In this document: positions 32,905 through 42,083 of the stretch, in pieces
Layout of the letters: each line of letters begins with the position of its first letter
Numbering within the stretch: position 1 is the first letter of the stretch
Assembly: GCA_021768085.1 (NCBI GenBank)
Contig: JAETOJ010000005.1
Coordinates: 61,870-125,869 of the forward strand
Source: Bacillota bacterium
GTDB lineage: Bacteria > Bacillota > Clostridia > Oscillospirales > Oscillospiraceae
Length of the DNA: 64,000 nt
Direction: 5' to 3'
Notes under the pieces: model-generated
What the model saw: the letters and a program-made list of their open reading frames with translations, nothing else
Database searches by the model: none
What the model was told of the DNA's origin: nothing
Made by a program: the position numbers and the translations under genes

Positions 32905-34902
32905 TCAGGTCTTATGGCTCTCCACGATGGCGCCGCTGCGGTAGGCCCGCAGCAGATCCAGCAGATCGTCCACCTGGGCCTGCATCCGCCGGCCGTTGTC
33001 CGTGTCCTCGATGGTGGCCCGGCGCTCCAGCCGCTCAAAGATCTGGGAAGTGGAGGCGATGTCCCAGTTCTTGCGGATGGCCGCCGCCCTGCCCACAAAG
33101 GGCTCGTGGGCCACCAGCCGGAAGCACATGGAGTTGTAGATCAGGGTGTAGCCGGCGATGCCGGTGGTCTTTTGGTACGCCTTGCAGAAACCACCGTCGA
33201 TGACGATGAGCTTGCCGCCGCCCTTCACCGGGCTCTCCCCCTTCTTGGACTTCACGGGGACGTGGCCGTTGATGATGTGGCAGTGAGGCCCCTCCAGGCC
33301 GAACTCCTTCAGGATGCCCTCGCACACGGCGGGGTCATTGTAGAGGGTGTAATAGGCGTTTTTCGTCTCCACGTGGGTGGATTCGTCCTCCACGAAGCGG
33401 CGCTCGAAGGTGGTCATGCGATCCCGACCGAAGATGGGGCTGTTCCGCCCGCACCACAGCCACCACAAAAAGTCCATGCCGAACTGCCGCTCCGGGGAGC
33501 CGGGCTTGTTGTAGTAGGCCCGGCGGGCGGTGAGGTCGGCGTAGTCCAGGAATTCCCGGCCCGACAGGTTTTTGCAGCCGATGGAAAAACTCATAAAGGT
33601 GCCGTCCTGGTGCATGGGGATGCATCCATGGAACAGCAGGTTGCCGTTATACACCCGGTACAGGCTGCCCTTGGAGTAGAGGAAGCGGACGTGGCGCTGG
33701 AGCTTTTCGCTGTGTTTGAAGGATCGGGTGAGGGTGTTGATCAGCGCGTCCTCCTCCGGGGTGAGGGCGTAAGGATCCTTGGGATCCACGGTGGGGAAGT
33801 CGGTGTCCAGCATGGGGTAGACGGTGCCGTCGATCTCCACGGTGCCCGCCTGGTAGTCCACCTTGTCCAGCAGCAGCCGGTCGTCCATGTTGAAGCAGGG
33901 GTTGCGGCGGATCTTCTGGCCCTCCAGCTTGAACAGGATCATGGTGATGGCCTTGTGCATCCGGGCGGCCAGCAGCTTGTCCCGCTCGGTGAAGCTGCTC
34001 TCGTCCTCCTTGGCGATCTTCACCTGGAAGCGGCTGACGTCGCACTTGCGGTACACCTCGTCGGCAAACACGGACAGGGGCCGCAGGGAGATGCCGTACC
34101 CCGTCTCAATGACCTCCAGATTATTGTAGCGCAGGGAGTTGGCCAGCACGGTGGCCACCAGCGTCCGGGAGCCGGAGGCGGCGCCCATCCACAGGATATC
34201 GTGGTTGCCCCACTGTATGTCCACGCTGTGGTAGTCCATGAGGGCGTCCATGATCACGTCCGCGCCGGGGCCCCGGTCGAAGATGTCCCCCACCAGGTGG
34301 AGGTGATCCACGGCCAAGCGCTTGATGAGCTCGCACAGCTGGATGAGGAAGTTGGAGGCCCGATCCAGGTCGATGATGGTGTTGATGATGTTCTCGTAGT
34401 AGCCCCGCTTGTCCGTCTCGTTCTGCTCGAAGTGGGTGTGGATCAGCTCGTCGATGATGTAGGCGTAGTCCTTGGGCATGGCCTTGCGCACCTTGGAACG
34501 GGTGTACTTGGCGCTCACCAGGCAGCACAGGTCGATGAGCCGGTGGAAGGTGATGCGGTACCACTCCCGCATATCCTCCGTCTCCCGCTCGATCTCCTCC
34601 AGCTTCTCCTCGGGGTAGTAGATGAGGGTGGCCAGCTGATCCCGGTCGCACCGGGGGACGGAGGAGCCCAGCAGGTCGTCGATCTTCTCCCGCACCACGC
34701 CGGAGGCGGAGTTGATGATGTGCTGGAACGCCTCATACTCCCCGTGGACGTCGGAGATGAAGTGTTCCGTGGCCTTGGGCAGGTTCTGGATGGCCCGGAG
34801 GTTGATGATCTCGGTGCTGGCCTCCTGGACGGTGGGGTACTGCCGGGAGAGCAGCTTCAGGTATTCCAGCTTCTCATGGGAAAACTCGGCGGCGCGTTTC
34901 AT
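32905..34902 (-). CDS. fbp: Fructose-1,6-bisphosphatase, class III
   Basis: 665 residues, the size of the Firmicute-specific class III enzyme (Bacillus Fbp family), which hydrolyses FBP to F6P in gluconeogenesis with Mn. Metal-binding signatures of the calcineurin-like fold are FISDVHGEYEAF near residue 46, VGDIFDRGPGAD and QWGNHDILWMG, with HIINGHVPVK near the C-terminus. The start is ATG 34902, with AAGGAG 8 bases upstream; the frame is open to 34980 without a better site. Its opposing enzyme, pyruvate kinase glycolysis, opens this window, but the genes are far apart. Confidence 0.95.
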   Translation of the reverse strand: MKRAAEFSHEKLEYLKLLSRQYPTVQEASTEIINLRAIQNLPKATEHFISDVHGEYEAFQHIINSASGVVREKIDDLLGSSVPRCDRDQLATLIYYPEEKLEEIERETEDMREWYRITFHRLIDLCCLVSAKYTRSKVRKAMPKDYAYIIDELIHTHFEQNETDKRGYYENIINTIIDLDRASNFLIQLCELIKRLAVDHLHLVGDIFDRGPGADVIMDALMDYHSVDIQWGNHDILWMGAASGSRTLVATVLANSLRYNNLEVIETGYGISLRPLSVFADEVYRKCDVSRFQVKIAKEDESSFTERDKLLAARMHKAITMILFKLEGQKIRRNPCFNMDDRLLLDKVDYQAGTVEIDGTVYPMLDTDFPTVDPKDPYALTPEEDALINTLTRSFKHSEKLQRHVRFLYSKGSLYRVYNGNLLFHGCIPMHQDGTFMSFSIGCKNLSGREFLDYADLTARRAYYNKPGSPERQFGMDFLWWLWCGRNSPIFGRDRMTTFERRFVEDESTHVETKNAYYTLYNDPAVCEGILKEFGLEGPHCHIINGHVPVKSKKGESPVKGGGKLIVIDGGFCKAYQKTTGIAGYTLIYNSMCFRLVAHEPFVGRAAAIRKNWDIASTSQIFERLERRATIEDTDNGRRMQAQVDDLLDLLRAYRSGAIVESHKT

Positions 34903-35005
34903 ATGGGTCACTCCTTGAAAAACTTGTTCAGATTGATCTATTATGACATGGCTTTGGGGAAAAGAAAAGAGGAAAAGCACAAAAACGAAAAATTTCCGCC
35001 CCGTC

Positions 35006-35033
35006 GGGGCAACTCCCGTAAGGAAGTTGCCCC
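35006..35033. repeat. Hairpin repeat flanking the transposon, left copy
   Basis: GGGGCAACT (35006-35014) and AGTTGCCCC (35025-35033) with loop CCCGTAAGGA. The core CGTAAGGAAGTT and an upstream AAAAATTT stretch recur in inverted orientation at 42149-42184 on the other side of the element. Confidence 0.65.
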
Positions 35034-35084
35034 AGGGCGGGGGCCGTAAACAACAAGTTACCTATTTAGACGGCGTAGCTTCGG

Positions 35085-36350
35085 CTACGCTGTCTTTTTC
35101 TGACGTTTCTGCATAGCCTGATAGTAAGCCATATATTCCTGTTCCAGCGTTTCCGGCTCCGGCGCTGTCCACAGCCCAATGGTGTTGTAGTAGATGTCCA
35201 CCCGCTGATGCCGCTTACCGTCTACCTTTACCGGCTGAGAAACCAAGATTTTGTCAATGAACTCGTGGACAATTTCAGGCGTCAACTTGGTCAGCCGTGT
35301 CACCTGTCTGGCCCGCTCAATGAACCGCTGCAAATCAGCAGCCTTGTCCACGGTAGCATCCAGACTGGCCTCAATCTCAGGGATCGCCGCTTTCAACTTC
35401 CGCTGCTCGTTTTCCAAAGATACCGTCAGCGTGGCAAAGCGTTCCTCGGACAGCAGGCCCTTGCTCATGTCCTCGTAGCTTTTCTGGATAAGCTGGTCAA
35501 TCTCCAACACCCGCTGCTTGGCCTTATCCAACTCCCGGCGTTTGGCAGTCAGCTCTTTCTTCTCTTGCAGACCGAACCGCTCCATTTGCTCGTGGGCAAA
35601 CCGTTTTTCGTAGACCTGGATGTACCATAACAACCGCTGTAAGCCCTCTAACACCAGTTCTTCAATGACTTTCTCCCGGATGAAGTGAGCGGAGCAAACA
35701 TCGGAATTGCTACGGTAGGCAGAACAAAAGAAAAACGCTTGCTCCCGTTTGTAGTTGTTGGTGGCGCTGTACCCCAGTTTACTCCCGCAGTCGGCGCAGT
35801 AGAGAAGCCCTGAGAACATACTCACAGCGCCCGTCCTTGTAGGCCTGCGGCGGTGCTGGCGGAGGTTTTGAACAAGGGCAAAGGTTTCCCTATCAATGAT
35901 GGCGGGGTGGGTATTGGGGAACACTCTCCAATCCTTCTGCGGCCTGTCCAACTGCTTTTTCTGCTTGAAAGACTGGCGGTAGGTGCGGAAATTGACGGTA
36001 TCGCCCACATACTCCTGCCTGTCCAGAATTTCCGCTACTGTGTGAGAACACCATTTGTGCAGGTACTCGGGAAGTTTGGTTGGACAGTTCACGCCGATGC
36101 TGCGCTGGTATTCGCTGGGTGTCAGCACACCATCAGCCTTTAGCAGCTTGGCAATTTGTGTAGGCCCCAGGCCGCTGACGCACATCTGAAATATCCGCTG
36201 TACTATCTCTGCCGCTGGCTCGTCCACGATCCAGCTGTTCTTGTCCTCCGGGTCTTTCTTGTACCCAAAGGGGGTATTGGTAGTCAGCGGTATTCCAGCG
36301 TTGCCACGGCTCTGCATGACACGGCGAACCTTGTCGCTCGTGTTTTTTGC
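35085..36350 (-). pseudogene. Large serine recombinase TnpX, C-terminal half (separated from its catalytic domain)
   Basis: 421 sense codons from 36350 down to the stop at 35085, beginning AKNTSDKVRRVMQSRGN. It contains the recombinase domain (GIPLTTNTPFGYKKDPEDKN), a zinc-ribbon (CADCGSK...CSAYRSNSDVC), a long coiled coil (~residues 240-340) and a C-terminal tail. The N-terminal resolvase domain with the catalytic serine is missing. An internal ATG at 36317 could be used, but the product would have no catalytic activity. Its missing half lies on the opposite strand at 41253-41672 and matches exactly at the break (GGCAC). Confidence 0.9.
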
Positions 36351-36361
36351 GTGCCGCTCAT
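36351..36361. repeat. Left inversion junction
   Basis: Minus-strand ATGAGCGGCAC. Its inverted counterpart is ATGAATGGCAC at 41662-41672 (9 of 11 identical, GGCAC shared exactly). The exchange point deduced from frame and hairpin reconstruction lies within GGCAC. Confidence 0.8.
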
Positions 36362-36366
36362 GCTGG

Positions 36367-39300
36367 TTATAGGTATTTCTTTAGAACCGATTCTTTTTCT
36401 GCCTTTAGCGCGCTTAACTGAGCATCCTGTTGAGCGATTTGATCCTCTGTTCGCTGAATTTCTTCTACAAATTTTTGCTGAACTTCAATGGATGGCAGAG
36501 GAACTTGAATTGCAAGGATAGCTTCTAATGGCAGTTCAATTTGCCCACTTTGTCCGTCGGCCATTGCTTCAATTTGTTTAAAACCAATGTTCGCAAGGGA
36601 ATATAGCACATACTTAGGGAGGGCTTTCTTTCTATCAAGGCGGACAATTGTAATGTGACTATCTACAACGAAGTCACCATCTAAATCAAAAAGTGTTACC
36701 CTTCCAGCAGTACCAACGCCAGTCGAGTTGATTAGAATATCCCCTTTTTCCAGCTTTCGCTCATCTAACACAAACCCATCTGCAACAAAATGCTTTTCGG
36801 AAAAATCAAAATCGAGATACCCTCGAGCCTGCCCGGATTTGATAATCTGTATGTTTGAATTGCCATATTTTGCGGATTTTCCGCGCTTTGCCATGACAGA
36901 GATATCCCCAATTCGCTGAGGTTGGAATTGAAAATATTCCGGTTTCAATAATTCTTGTCTCAGTCTTTTTGCAGCTTCCTGACACTTTTCCTCGGTGTGC
37001 TCAATCCTTTCTATTTCTTCTGCAATATTTTGCTGTAACTTCAGAGGTGGCAATGGAATTTTGATATTTCCAAGAGTTCCCCCCAAGTTGTTAATATTTG
37101 TTCCGGTGCTTTCTTGCCCAAGCACTGCTCTATACTGATCGGATGTAAGCACAGCCCATAGATATTTCATCCAGACAGTATCTGATTTTTTTCGCAAGAT
37201 TCCCATAAATCCGCCTGCAAGGAAAGGAGTATCCTGTTCAATCATCGCACATTTCCCAACGTGCTCCTTGCTTCCGCTGGACAGGCAAATGAAAATGTCA
37301 TCCGTGCACAAGCGTTTTTCAGTATCTCCTGGAAAATCCTCTCTTAAGTAAACTTTTTTGACAATTTTCAGCGTACCATTGCTTGTAATGTTATCCGCCG
37401 TCAAAACCACTTTGCCTGTTTCTTCCAGCGATTGGTCATCTTTGGCAAATGTCACTCCTGTTATTATATTAACGATAGTATTTAGAGGAACCATCGGATG
37501 TGAGGAACTGATCTTTATACGTTTCCCTAAATTTACTTTCTTGTCAAACCTACTTGTTCCATACTCAATAAATCCGCTCATACGCCTGTAGGATATATTG
37601 TTGGCCAAACTTTTGTCAATGTCGGTAAAGCTTCCTTTGAAAGCGTTGTAAATATAGCTGCTGGTCTTTTGGGGATTGAGTGGATCAGTTTCGTCATATA
37701 GCTTTGTCCCCCCAGGAAGATGATGCAAACCTTCGTGCCCCCGGCGCTCACTAAACTCATAGCCGAGGAATTTCTTTTCTTCTTTTCCTTTCCCCGTCTT
37801 AACCAAAACAATGGTCTGGTTGTAAGTCAACAAGAAATACAGTAGCTTTTCCTTTTCAACTGCAATCGCCTTAGAGCGGAAATCTTCACCAAACGCTTTT
37901 ACATAGTCCGCATAAATCTCATGGGCTTTAGCTACCTCACTGGGAGTTCCGTTGAACAAGCTGATATAGTCCTCAAAGGCCAGCCGGTCATACACATTTG
38001 ACACATAGACCGAAAAAGCATTTTCAATGCCAGAAACAGTGACATCATGATACGAGGTAAAAAATCGGTCAATAGCTCGGCTGATATTGATACGCTCATC
38101 ATTGCTACGGCGCTCTAAAAACAAGATAACCGTGCTTGTGTTGGTTTTCATGAAAGTATTAGAGCCCGCCTCAACAATCGCCTTCACGTTGAAGTACTTC
38201 AGGAGGATTGCCCGTGCCTTTGCATGGATGCCGCTGTTTGTCAAGATGGAACTCGGCAAAATAACCGCTGCCCAGCCACCGACCTTTAAAAGCTGCTTCA
38301 TGCGCTCCACAAAGAGACACTCAATCTCAGAACTGTTGTCAGTAAGGCCCGAGTACAGTTCAAAAGATTCTTCCCCGTATGTGATTGTGCTTTTGAATGC
38401 GTCAACAGAATATGGGGGATTAGAAATCAATATATCAAATTTCCCATTATCCCGCCCACTGGCGCCTACAAGTTTTCCCCTAAACACTTCTGACTTTGTA
38501 AAACTGTCCAAGCCATTAGCCCAAACAATGTTGGCTTCTCCATCGCCATTAAAGAACGCACTGACTTTTGTGGTTTTCACTAACCTATTATCTAAGTCAA
38601 TTCCATATACATAGTCTCTGGCCCAAAGGAATTTCGTGAAACCTTGCCATGACCGAATAAGGTTCTTGATCCTCGGCGATGTATGGGAAATATCAATCTT
38701 ATGGTCAATAATTTCCTGCATCTGAGCCATATATTCGGTCAGAAAATGGCCGCTTCCGCAGGCATAGTCGATTACAGTAGGCAACGGTTCATCTTTCCTG
38801 TCATCAACACGTTTTTGGACAAGCTCAGCTAATGGCAGGGAGGAAATAATAAAACGAGTAATTGGAACAGGAGTAAAAAATTGCCCCGCCTCCTGCTTCA
38901 TACTGGTGTTCAGTAAAAGCTCAAAGAAGTTCCCCAAAAATTCATGCTTTTGCTCATAACGGAACTTATATGCTTGAAGTAGTTCAACAATTTCACGAAC
39001 AACTTTCGCATTTAAGGCAAAAGTTCTGTCATCCTGAACCTCCACAAATGCAAAATTGGGGCTTTTCTTTAGACGAGTGTCCGTATACATTTTCATAATC
39101 CATTGTTTTGTAAGAGAATCTTCAATATTTGCTAATTTCTCGGACACTTCACGTTGTTCGTAGTCGATGACTTCAATCTCAAGAAAACGCCACATTCCCC
39201 TTTTGTATAAATCATTCAGGCGTAATTGCAGACTTTCGTCTGTGTCACTCTCTAACCATTGGAACTCCAGTTCATCTTCCGGGTTTTTATCTGCTTCATC

Positions 39301-40116
39301 AATAATTTTGCAGACAAAAAGATTCAGTAGCTTATTAAAGGCATTGGGCTTGTCAGAAATAGCGTTATGGCGCAGTATCTCCATAATTTGGTTATAAATT
39401 TTTCCGCTATGTTCTTCTTTGAGTGTTTCCAATTTGCCATAGGTAAGTGCCCTGTGTTTAACATCATAGGGCGCAGCATAACTGTCGAAGATACCGTTGT
39501 CTTTGAAATTTTTGTTCCAGTGATCATAAATTTCCTTGACACCAGACAAACTTGCCCAGGCCGGGTCAACGTCAACAATTATATTTTTACGTTCTCTGAT
39601 ATCGTTTATTTGAGCGGCATAAAGGCACAAAAACTTAGTAGCCCTATCATTTACATAATATGTAAATAACTGGCCGCCATTTTTCAACATTTTTGACTGT
39701 TCTTTATCAAACTCTGCTCCCCAAGTCTTGCATTCAATCATCAAAAAGGGCACATCATCAACAGACTTGACCAAAATATCAAGTCTGCCCGAACGCCCAT
39801 GCCCTGAAGGATAGGTTCTTTCCAACTCTAAGCAAGATGGAGTATAGCCCTTTTCTAACAGGCTATCCACGCACTCCAAAACAACAAAATTTTCGATCTG
39901 TGAAAAATTACTGGTTGTTCTTTCCCATACTTTTATAGCAATACCTGATGGATTTTCATCAGAATCGTAAATAATTTGTTGGTTGTTAAAATCTACAAAA
40001 ATACAATATCCATCATGGTTTTGATAGCTTTTAAGATAAATTCCACTTTTCCCATCTTGGGGAGTATACCCTATTGCTGTAATCAGTCTTTTGATAGCAT
40101 CTTCACTAAATTGCAT
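36367..40116 (-). CDS. Single-polypeptide restriction-modification enzyme (nuclease + N6-adenine methylase + two HsdS-like target domains)
   Basis: 1249 residues. A PD-(D/E)xK-type nuclease lies at the N-terminus (Asp113 in GRLDILV, Glu128-Cys-Lys130 in MIECKTWG), followed by a helical connector ~220-390. The N6_Mtase domain has GQFFTPVPIT (411-420), motif I DYACGSGHF (450-458) and motif IV NPPY (566-569). Two type I HsdS-like recognition modules follow (~870-1060 and ~1060-1249), each ending in the conserved helix PLPPLKLQQNIAEEIE or PLPSIEVQQKFVEEIQ. This is type IIG/IIB-like: methylation and cleavage in one chain. The start is ATG 40116 behind GGGGGGAGGG. AT-rich, clearly imported; no frameshift seen. 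Confidence 0.9.
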   Translation of the reverse strand: MQFSEDAIKRLITAIGYTPQDGKSGIYLKSYQNHDGYCIFVDFNNQQIIYDSDENPSGIAIKVWERTTSNFSQIENFVVLECVDSLLEKGYTPSCLELERTYPSGHGRSGRLDILVKSVDDVPFLMIECKTWGAEFDKEQSKMLKNGGQLFTYYVNDRATKFLCLYAAQINDIRERKNIIVDVDPAWASLSGVKEIYDHWNKNFKDNGIFDSYAAPYDVKHRALTYGKLETLKEEHSGKIYNQIMEILRHNAISDKPNAFNKLLNLFVCKIIDEADKNPEDELEFQWLESDTDESLQLRLNDLYKRGMWRFLEIEVIDYEQREVSEKLANIEDSLTKQWIMKMYTDTRLKKSPNFAFVEVQDDRTFALNAKVVREIVELLQAYKFRYEQKHEFLGNFFELLLNTSMKQEAGQFFTPVPITRFIISSLPLAELVQKRVDDRKDEPLPTVIDYACGSGHFLTEYMAQMQEIIDHKIDISHTSPRIKNLIRSWQGFTKFLWARDYVYGIDLDNRLVKTTKVSAFFNGDGEANIVWANGLDSFTKSEVFRGKLVGASGRDNGKFDILISNPPYSVDAFKSTITYGEESFELYSGLTDNSSEIECLFVERMKQLLKVGGWAAVILPSSILTNSGIHAKARAILLKYFNVKAIVEAGSNTFMKTNTSTVILFLERRSNDERINISRAIDRFFTSYHDVTVSGIENAFSVYVSNVYDRLAFEDYISLFNGTPSEVAKAHEIYADYVKAFGEDFRSKAIAVEKEKLLYFLLTYNQTIVLVKTGKGKEEKKFLGYEFSERRGHEGLHHLPGGTKLYDETDPLNPQKTSSYIYNAFKGSFTDIDKSLANNISYRRMSGFIEYGTSRFDKKVNLGKRIKISSSHPMVPLNTIVNIITGVTFAKDDQSLEETGKVVLTADNITSNGTLKIVKKVYLREDFPGDTEKRLCTDDIFICLSSGSKEHVGKCAMIEQDTPFLAGGFMGILRKKSDTVWMKYLWAVLTSDQYRAVLGQESTGTNINNLGGTLGNIKIPLPPLKLQQNIAEEIERIEHTEEKCQEAAKRLRQELLKPEYFQFQPQRIGDISVMAKRGKSAKYGNSNIQIIKSGQARGYLDFDFSEKHFVADGFVLDERKLEKGDILINSTGVGTAGRVTLFDLDGDFVVDSHITIVRLDRKKALPKYVLYSLANIGFKQIEAMADGQSGQIELPLEAILAIQVPLPSIEVQQKFVEEIQRTEDQIAQQDAQLSALKAEKESVLKKYL

Positions 40117-40286
40117 AGATGTCCCTCCCCCCTATTTATACAGAATTAGTATACCACAATTATTCCAGGCTTGCCAATACATATTTACAAAAAATTCATC
40201 AAAAAGCGGTTGGTATGGCTTGACAATTTTGCTCTATTGTGGTAAGTTAACATTCCCTTATTAGGGCGAACTGAATACGGCTTTTC

Positions 40287-40373
40287 AGCCGGTACATAGA
40301 CAACCACACAAGAACCCCAGCGAGAGGAAAGCTCCCGCTGGGGTTGGTGCGTCTATGTATCGGCTTCTTTTTT
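40287..40373 (+). terminator. Long hairpin with U-tract
   Basis: AGCCGGTACATAGAC (40287-40301) pairs with GTCTATGTATCGGCT (40351-40365, one mismatch) and encloses a second stem around ACCCCAGCG/CGCTGGGGT. TCTTTTTT follows. Large enclosed stem plus U-tract suggests a terminator or regulatory leader inherited with the element. Confidence 0.6.
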
Positions 40374-40442
40374 GCCCTGACAACTGAATGACTGCTGATG
40401 AGAAAACCTGCTGAAAGAAGAAACAGGGGTGTCATTCAGGAA

Positions 40443-40553
40443 GAACGGCGCAGCCGTTCAAATACACCGAAGGGAGAGTGGTATTGTCTTAACAAGCAAC
40501 GTATTGGGGGGTACAAATCCCCCAATACCACTTGTCAGGGAGTTCCCTGAAAC
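40443..40553. other. Candidate origin of transfer (oriT)
   Basis: Cluster of nested inverted repeats just upstream of a MobC-like gene: GAACGGC/GCCGTTC (40443-40459), GTGGTATTG (40478-40486) with CAATACCAC (40523-40531), GTATTGGGGG (40501-40510) with CCCCCAATAC (40519-40528), and CAGGGA/TCCCTG (40537-40550). Overlapping, mutually exclusive hairpins beside a relaxosome accessory gene are typical of oriT. The nick site is not assignable. Confidence 0.5.
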
Positions 40554-40580
40554 CCCAAAATCAGAAAGGATGAGCGACCT

Positions 40581-40916
40581 ATGAGAACAAGGGATCAAAA
40601 AGCCCGTATCCATTTTACGGAAGAAGAACTGTGGGATTTAGATCACAAGGCAGCAGCGGCCGGACTTGACCGTTCCAAGTATGTACGTAAAGTAGTCTTG
40701 GCTGCGGAGGTCAAACCTGGCCCCCAGGTAGATGTCCCGGCCTTGATCACTGTGACACACCAAGCTGGGCTGAAAGTGGCGGATGTACTGGTCAGAGCCA
40801 ACAGCGGTATGCTGGACGTTCCCACCCTCCGCAGAGCATTGACGGAGGTCGAGGATGCGGCACAGACTGTTCGTAGAGCCTTTGAGGAGGGGTATCCTGA
40901 TGCTATACACGATTAA
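40581..40916 (+). CDS. MobC-like relaxosome accessory protein
   Basis: 111 residues. The N-terminal RTRDQKARIHFTEEELWDLD is a ribbon-helix-helix-type DNA-binding segment, followed by the helical region (KYVRKVVLAAEV, VADVLVRANSG) of small mobilisation proteins that bind oriT and help a relaxase. The expected relaxase gene, normally directly downstream, is absent: tnpW follows with a 17-base overlap. The element would thus need a relaxase in trans. The start is ATG 40581 with AGAAAGGA upstream. Confidence 0.75.
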   Translation: MRTRDQKARIHFTEEELWDLDHKAAAAGLDRSKYVRKVVLAAEVKPGPQVDVPALITVTHQAGLKVADVLVRANSGMLDVPTLRRALTEVEDAAQTVRRAFEEGYPDAIHD

Positions 40917-41169
40917 ACTGACAGAACGTGAGCAGGAAATTTACGATGAAGTGATGGAGCAGATTGATAAAACAGCGGTCTACCTTGTAAGCCTGTCCCA
41001 CGAGGAACGCTTGGACTGGCTGAAAGAGCATCAGTACAGCCGCCCCATCAGCTTTGAGCAGGAGATTGGCGGCACCATCTACACCGTCAATGCCCATTTC
41101 AGCGGGGACACCGATGAAACCGCCGAGGAAAAAGTTTATCATATTCTCACCCGAAATATCGCACTGTAA
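40900..41169 (+). CDS. tnpW: Transposon-encoded protein TnpW
   Basis: 89 residues. The sequence (TIKLTEREQEIYDEVMEQID, PISFEQEIGGTIYTVNAHFS) matches TnpW-type small proteins found next to tnpX in Tn4451-like elements; the biochemical role is unknown. The start is ATG 40900 preceded by GAGGAGGGG, inside the end of the mobC-like gene. It lies 83 bases before the TnpX N-terminal half, the normal tnpW-tnpX order, which supports the view that the N-terminal half is in its original local context. Confidence 0.8.
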   Translation: MLYTIKLTEREQEIYDEVMEQIDKTAVYLVSLSHEERLDWLKEHQYSRPISFEQEIGGTIYTVNAHFSGDTDETAEEKVYHILTRNIAL

Positions 41170-41252
41170 AGTGTTGAAGTTTTGCGCCGGGTGTGGTATG
41201 ATAAAGCTACCTTACAATTCATATCACATCCGGCTGCGGAAAGGAGCATATT

Positions 41253-41708
41253 TTGAAGAAAAAGCAGCCAAACGAGCAGCGAATTACTGTGTTATACGCC
41301 AGACTGTCCCGTGACGATGAGAAAGAGGGTATCTCAGGTTCGATCCAGAATCAAAGAGCCATCTTGGAGAAATTCGCCGCAGACAACCACCTGCCCAATC
41401 CCCGGTTTATGTTCGACGACGGATACTCGGGAGTTACGTTCACCCGTCCAGCCTTTATTGAAATTATGGAACTGGCCGAACAGGGGCTTGTGGCCAACTT
41501 CGTTGTAAAAGACCACTCCCGACTGGGCCGCAACCGCCTTGTGGTGGGTCAGCTTCTGGAAGAAGATTTTGTACGGCTGAACGTGCGCTACATCGCCATC
41601 ATGGACAACATCGACACCGCCAACGGCGTGAGCGATATTGTTCCGATGCAAGACCTTTTTAATGAATGGCACTCCAAACAGGAGTGCCGCTCACTTGCAG
41701 TATTGTAA
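41253..41708 (+). pseudogene. tnpX: Large serine recombinase TnpX, N-terminal catalytic half (truncated by inversion)
   Basis: It starts at TTG 41253 with AAGGAG 6 bases upstream. It is a resolvase domain with catalytic Ser19 (VLYARLSRDD), GSIQNQR, FDDGYSG and VVKDHSRLGRNR, complete to DLFNEWH (His140 at 41672). After GGCAC the frame runs into foreign sequence (SKQECRSLAVL) and stops at 41708, so the product is the catalytic domain without the DNA-binding recombinase and zinc-ribbon domains. Joined to the half ending at 36350 it would make an uninterrupted 561-residue TnpX. Confidence 0.92.
41662..41672. repeat. Right inversion junction
   Basis: ATGAATGGCAC, inverted partner of 36351-36361. 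The bases immediately after it (TCC, five bases, GGAGTGCCGCTC to 41692) are one and a half arms of a palindrome whose missing left part (GAGCGGCAC) is at 36359-36351 on the minus strand. Confidence 0.8.
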
Positions 41709-41714
41709 TTGTAT

Positions 41715-42083
41715 TCAAGAATAGATTAATTCGGTATTGATAATTTCTTCTGCCCGTTCTCGGATGTTGTTTATCTTTCCGACCCATTCCATTTGATTTT
41801 CAGCTTTGAGTTGTTCAGTAATGCCCTCTTGCTTCGCCATCTGCTTGATTAACTGAGAAAGCATGGCTTCTACTTGTGTGTCAATCTCGGTTAGATTGCT
41901 GTTCAGTTCACCGGACAGCAACAGGGCCGTATAAAGGGTTTGACGGTGTTCTTTCAAATACCGTCTTCGTCGCTGTCCCCATACGCCGATGGCGGGAAGT
42001 TCCGGGGCAGACAGGTCTGGAAGAAAGTAATCGCCCTCTTGATGATAGGTTCCGCCCATCCGCTTAAAAAATGACTTTTCCAC
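41715..42083 (-). CDS. tnpV: Transposon-encoded protein TnpV
   Basis: 122 residues. GTYHQEGDYFLPDL, GVWGQRRRRYLKEHRQTLYTALL and KAENQMEWVGKINNIRERAEE are the hallmarks of TnpV of Tn4451-like elements; the function is unknown. The start is GTG 42083, because GGAGG (42096-42092) lies 8 bases upstream and relatives begin with MEKSFFKRMGGTY; an in-frame ATG at 42101 has no site. It marks the right side of the element. Confidence 0.85.
   Translation of the reverse strand: MEKSFFKRMGGTYHQEGDYFLPDLSAPELPAIGVWGQRRRRYLKEHRQTLYTALLLSGELNSNLTEIDTQVEAMLSQLIKQMAKQEGITEQLKAENQMEWVGKINNIRERAEEIINTELIYS

Larger units (their letters stand above)
40117..40580. other. Non-coding transfer region of the element
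   Basis: 464 bp without a convincing gene. From left: ~100 bp AT-rich upstream of the restriction gene; TTGACA at 40219-40224 as a possible plus-strand -35; a large imperfect hairpin (40287-40373); several palindromes including the oriT candidate (40443-40553); then the leader of the mobC-like gene. Confidence 0.7.

Noticed and set aside
36317..36319. ATG at 36317 as the genuine start of a 410-aa recombinase.
   Set aside because: The protein would lack the resolvase domain, no good Shine-Dalgarno precedes it, and the reading frame continues upstream with canonical TnpX residues to the exact inversion point.
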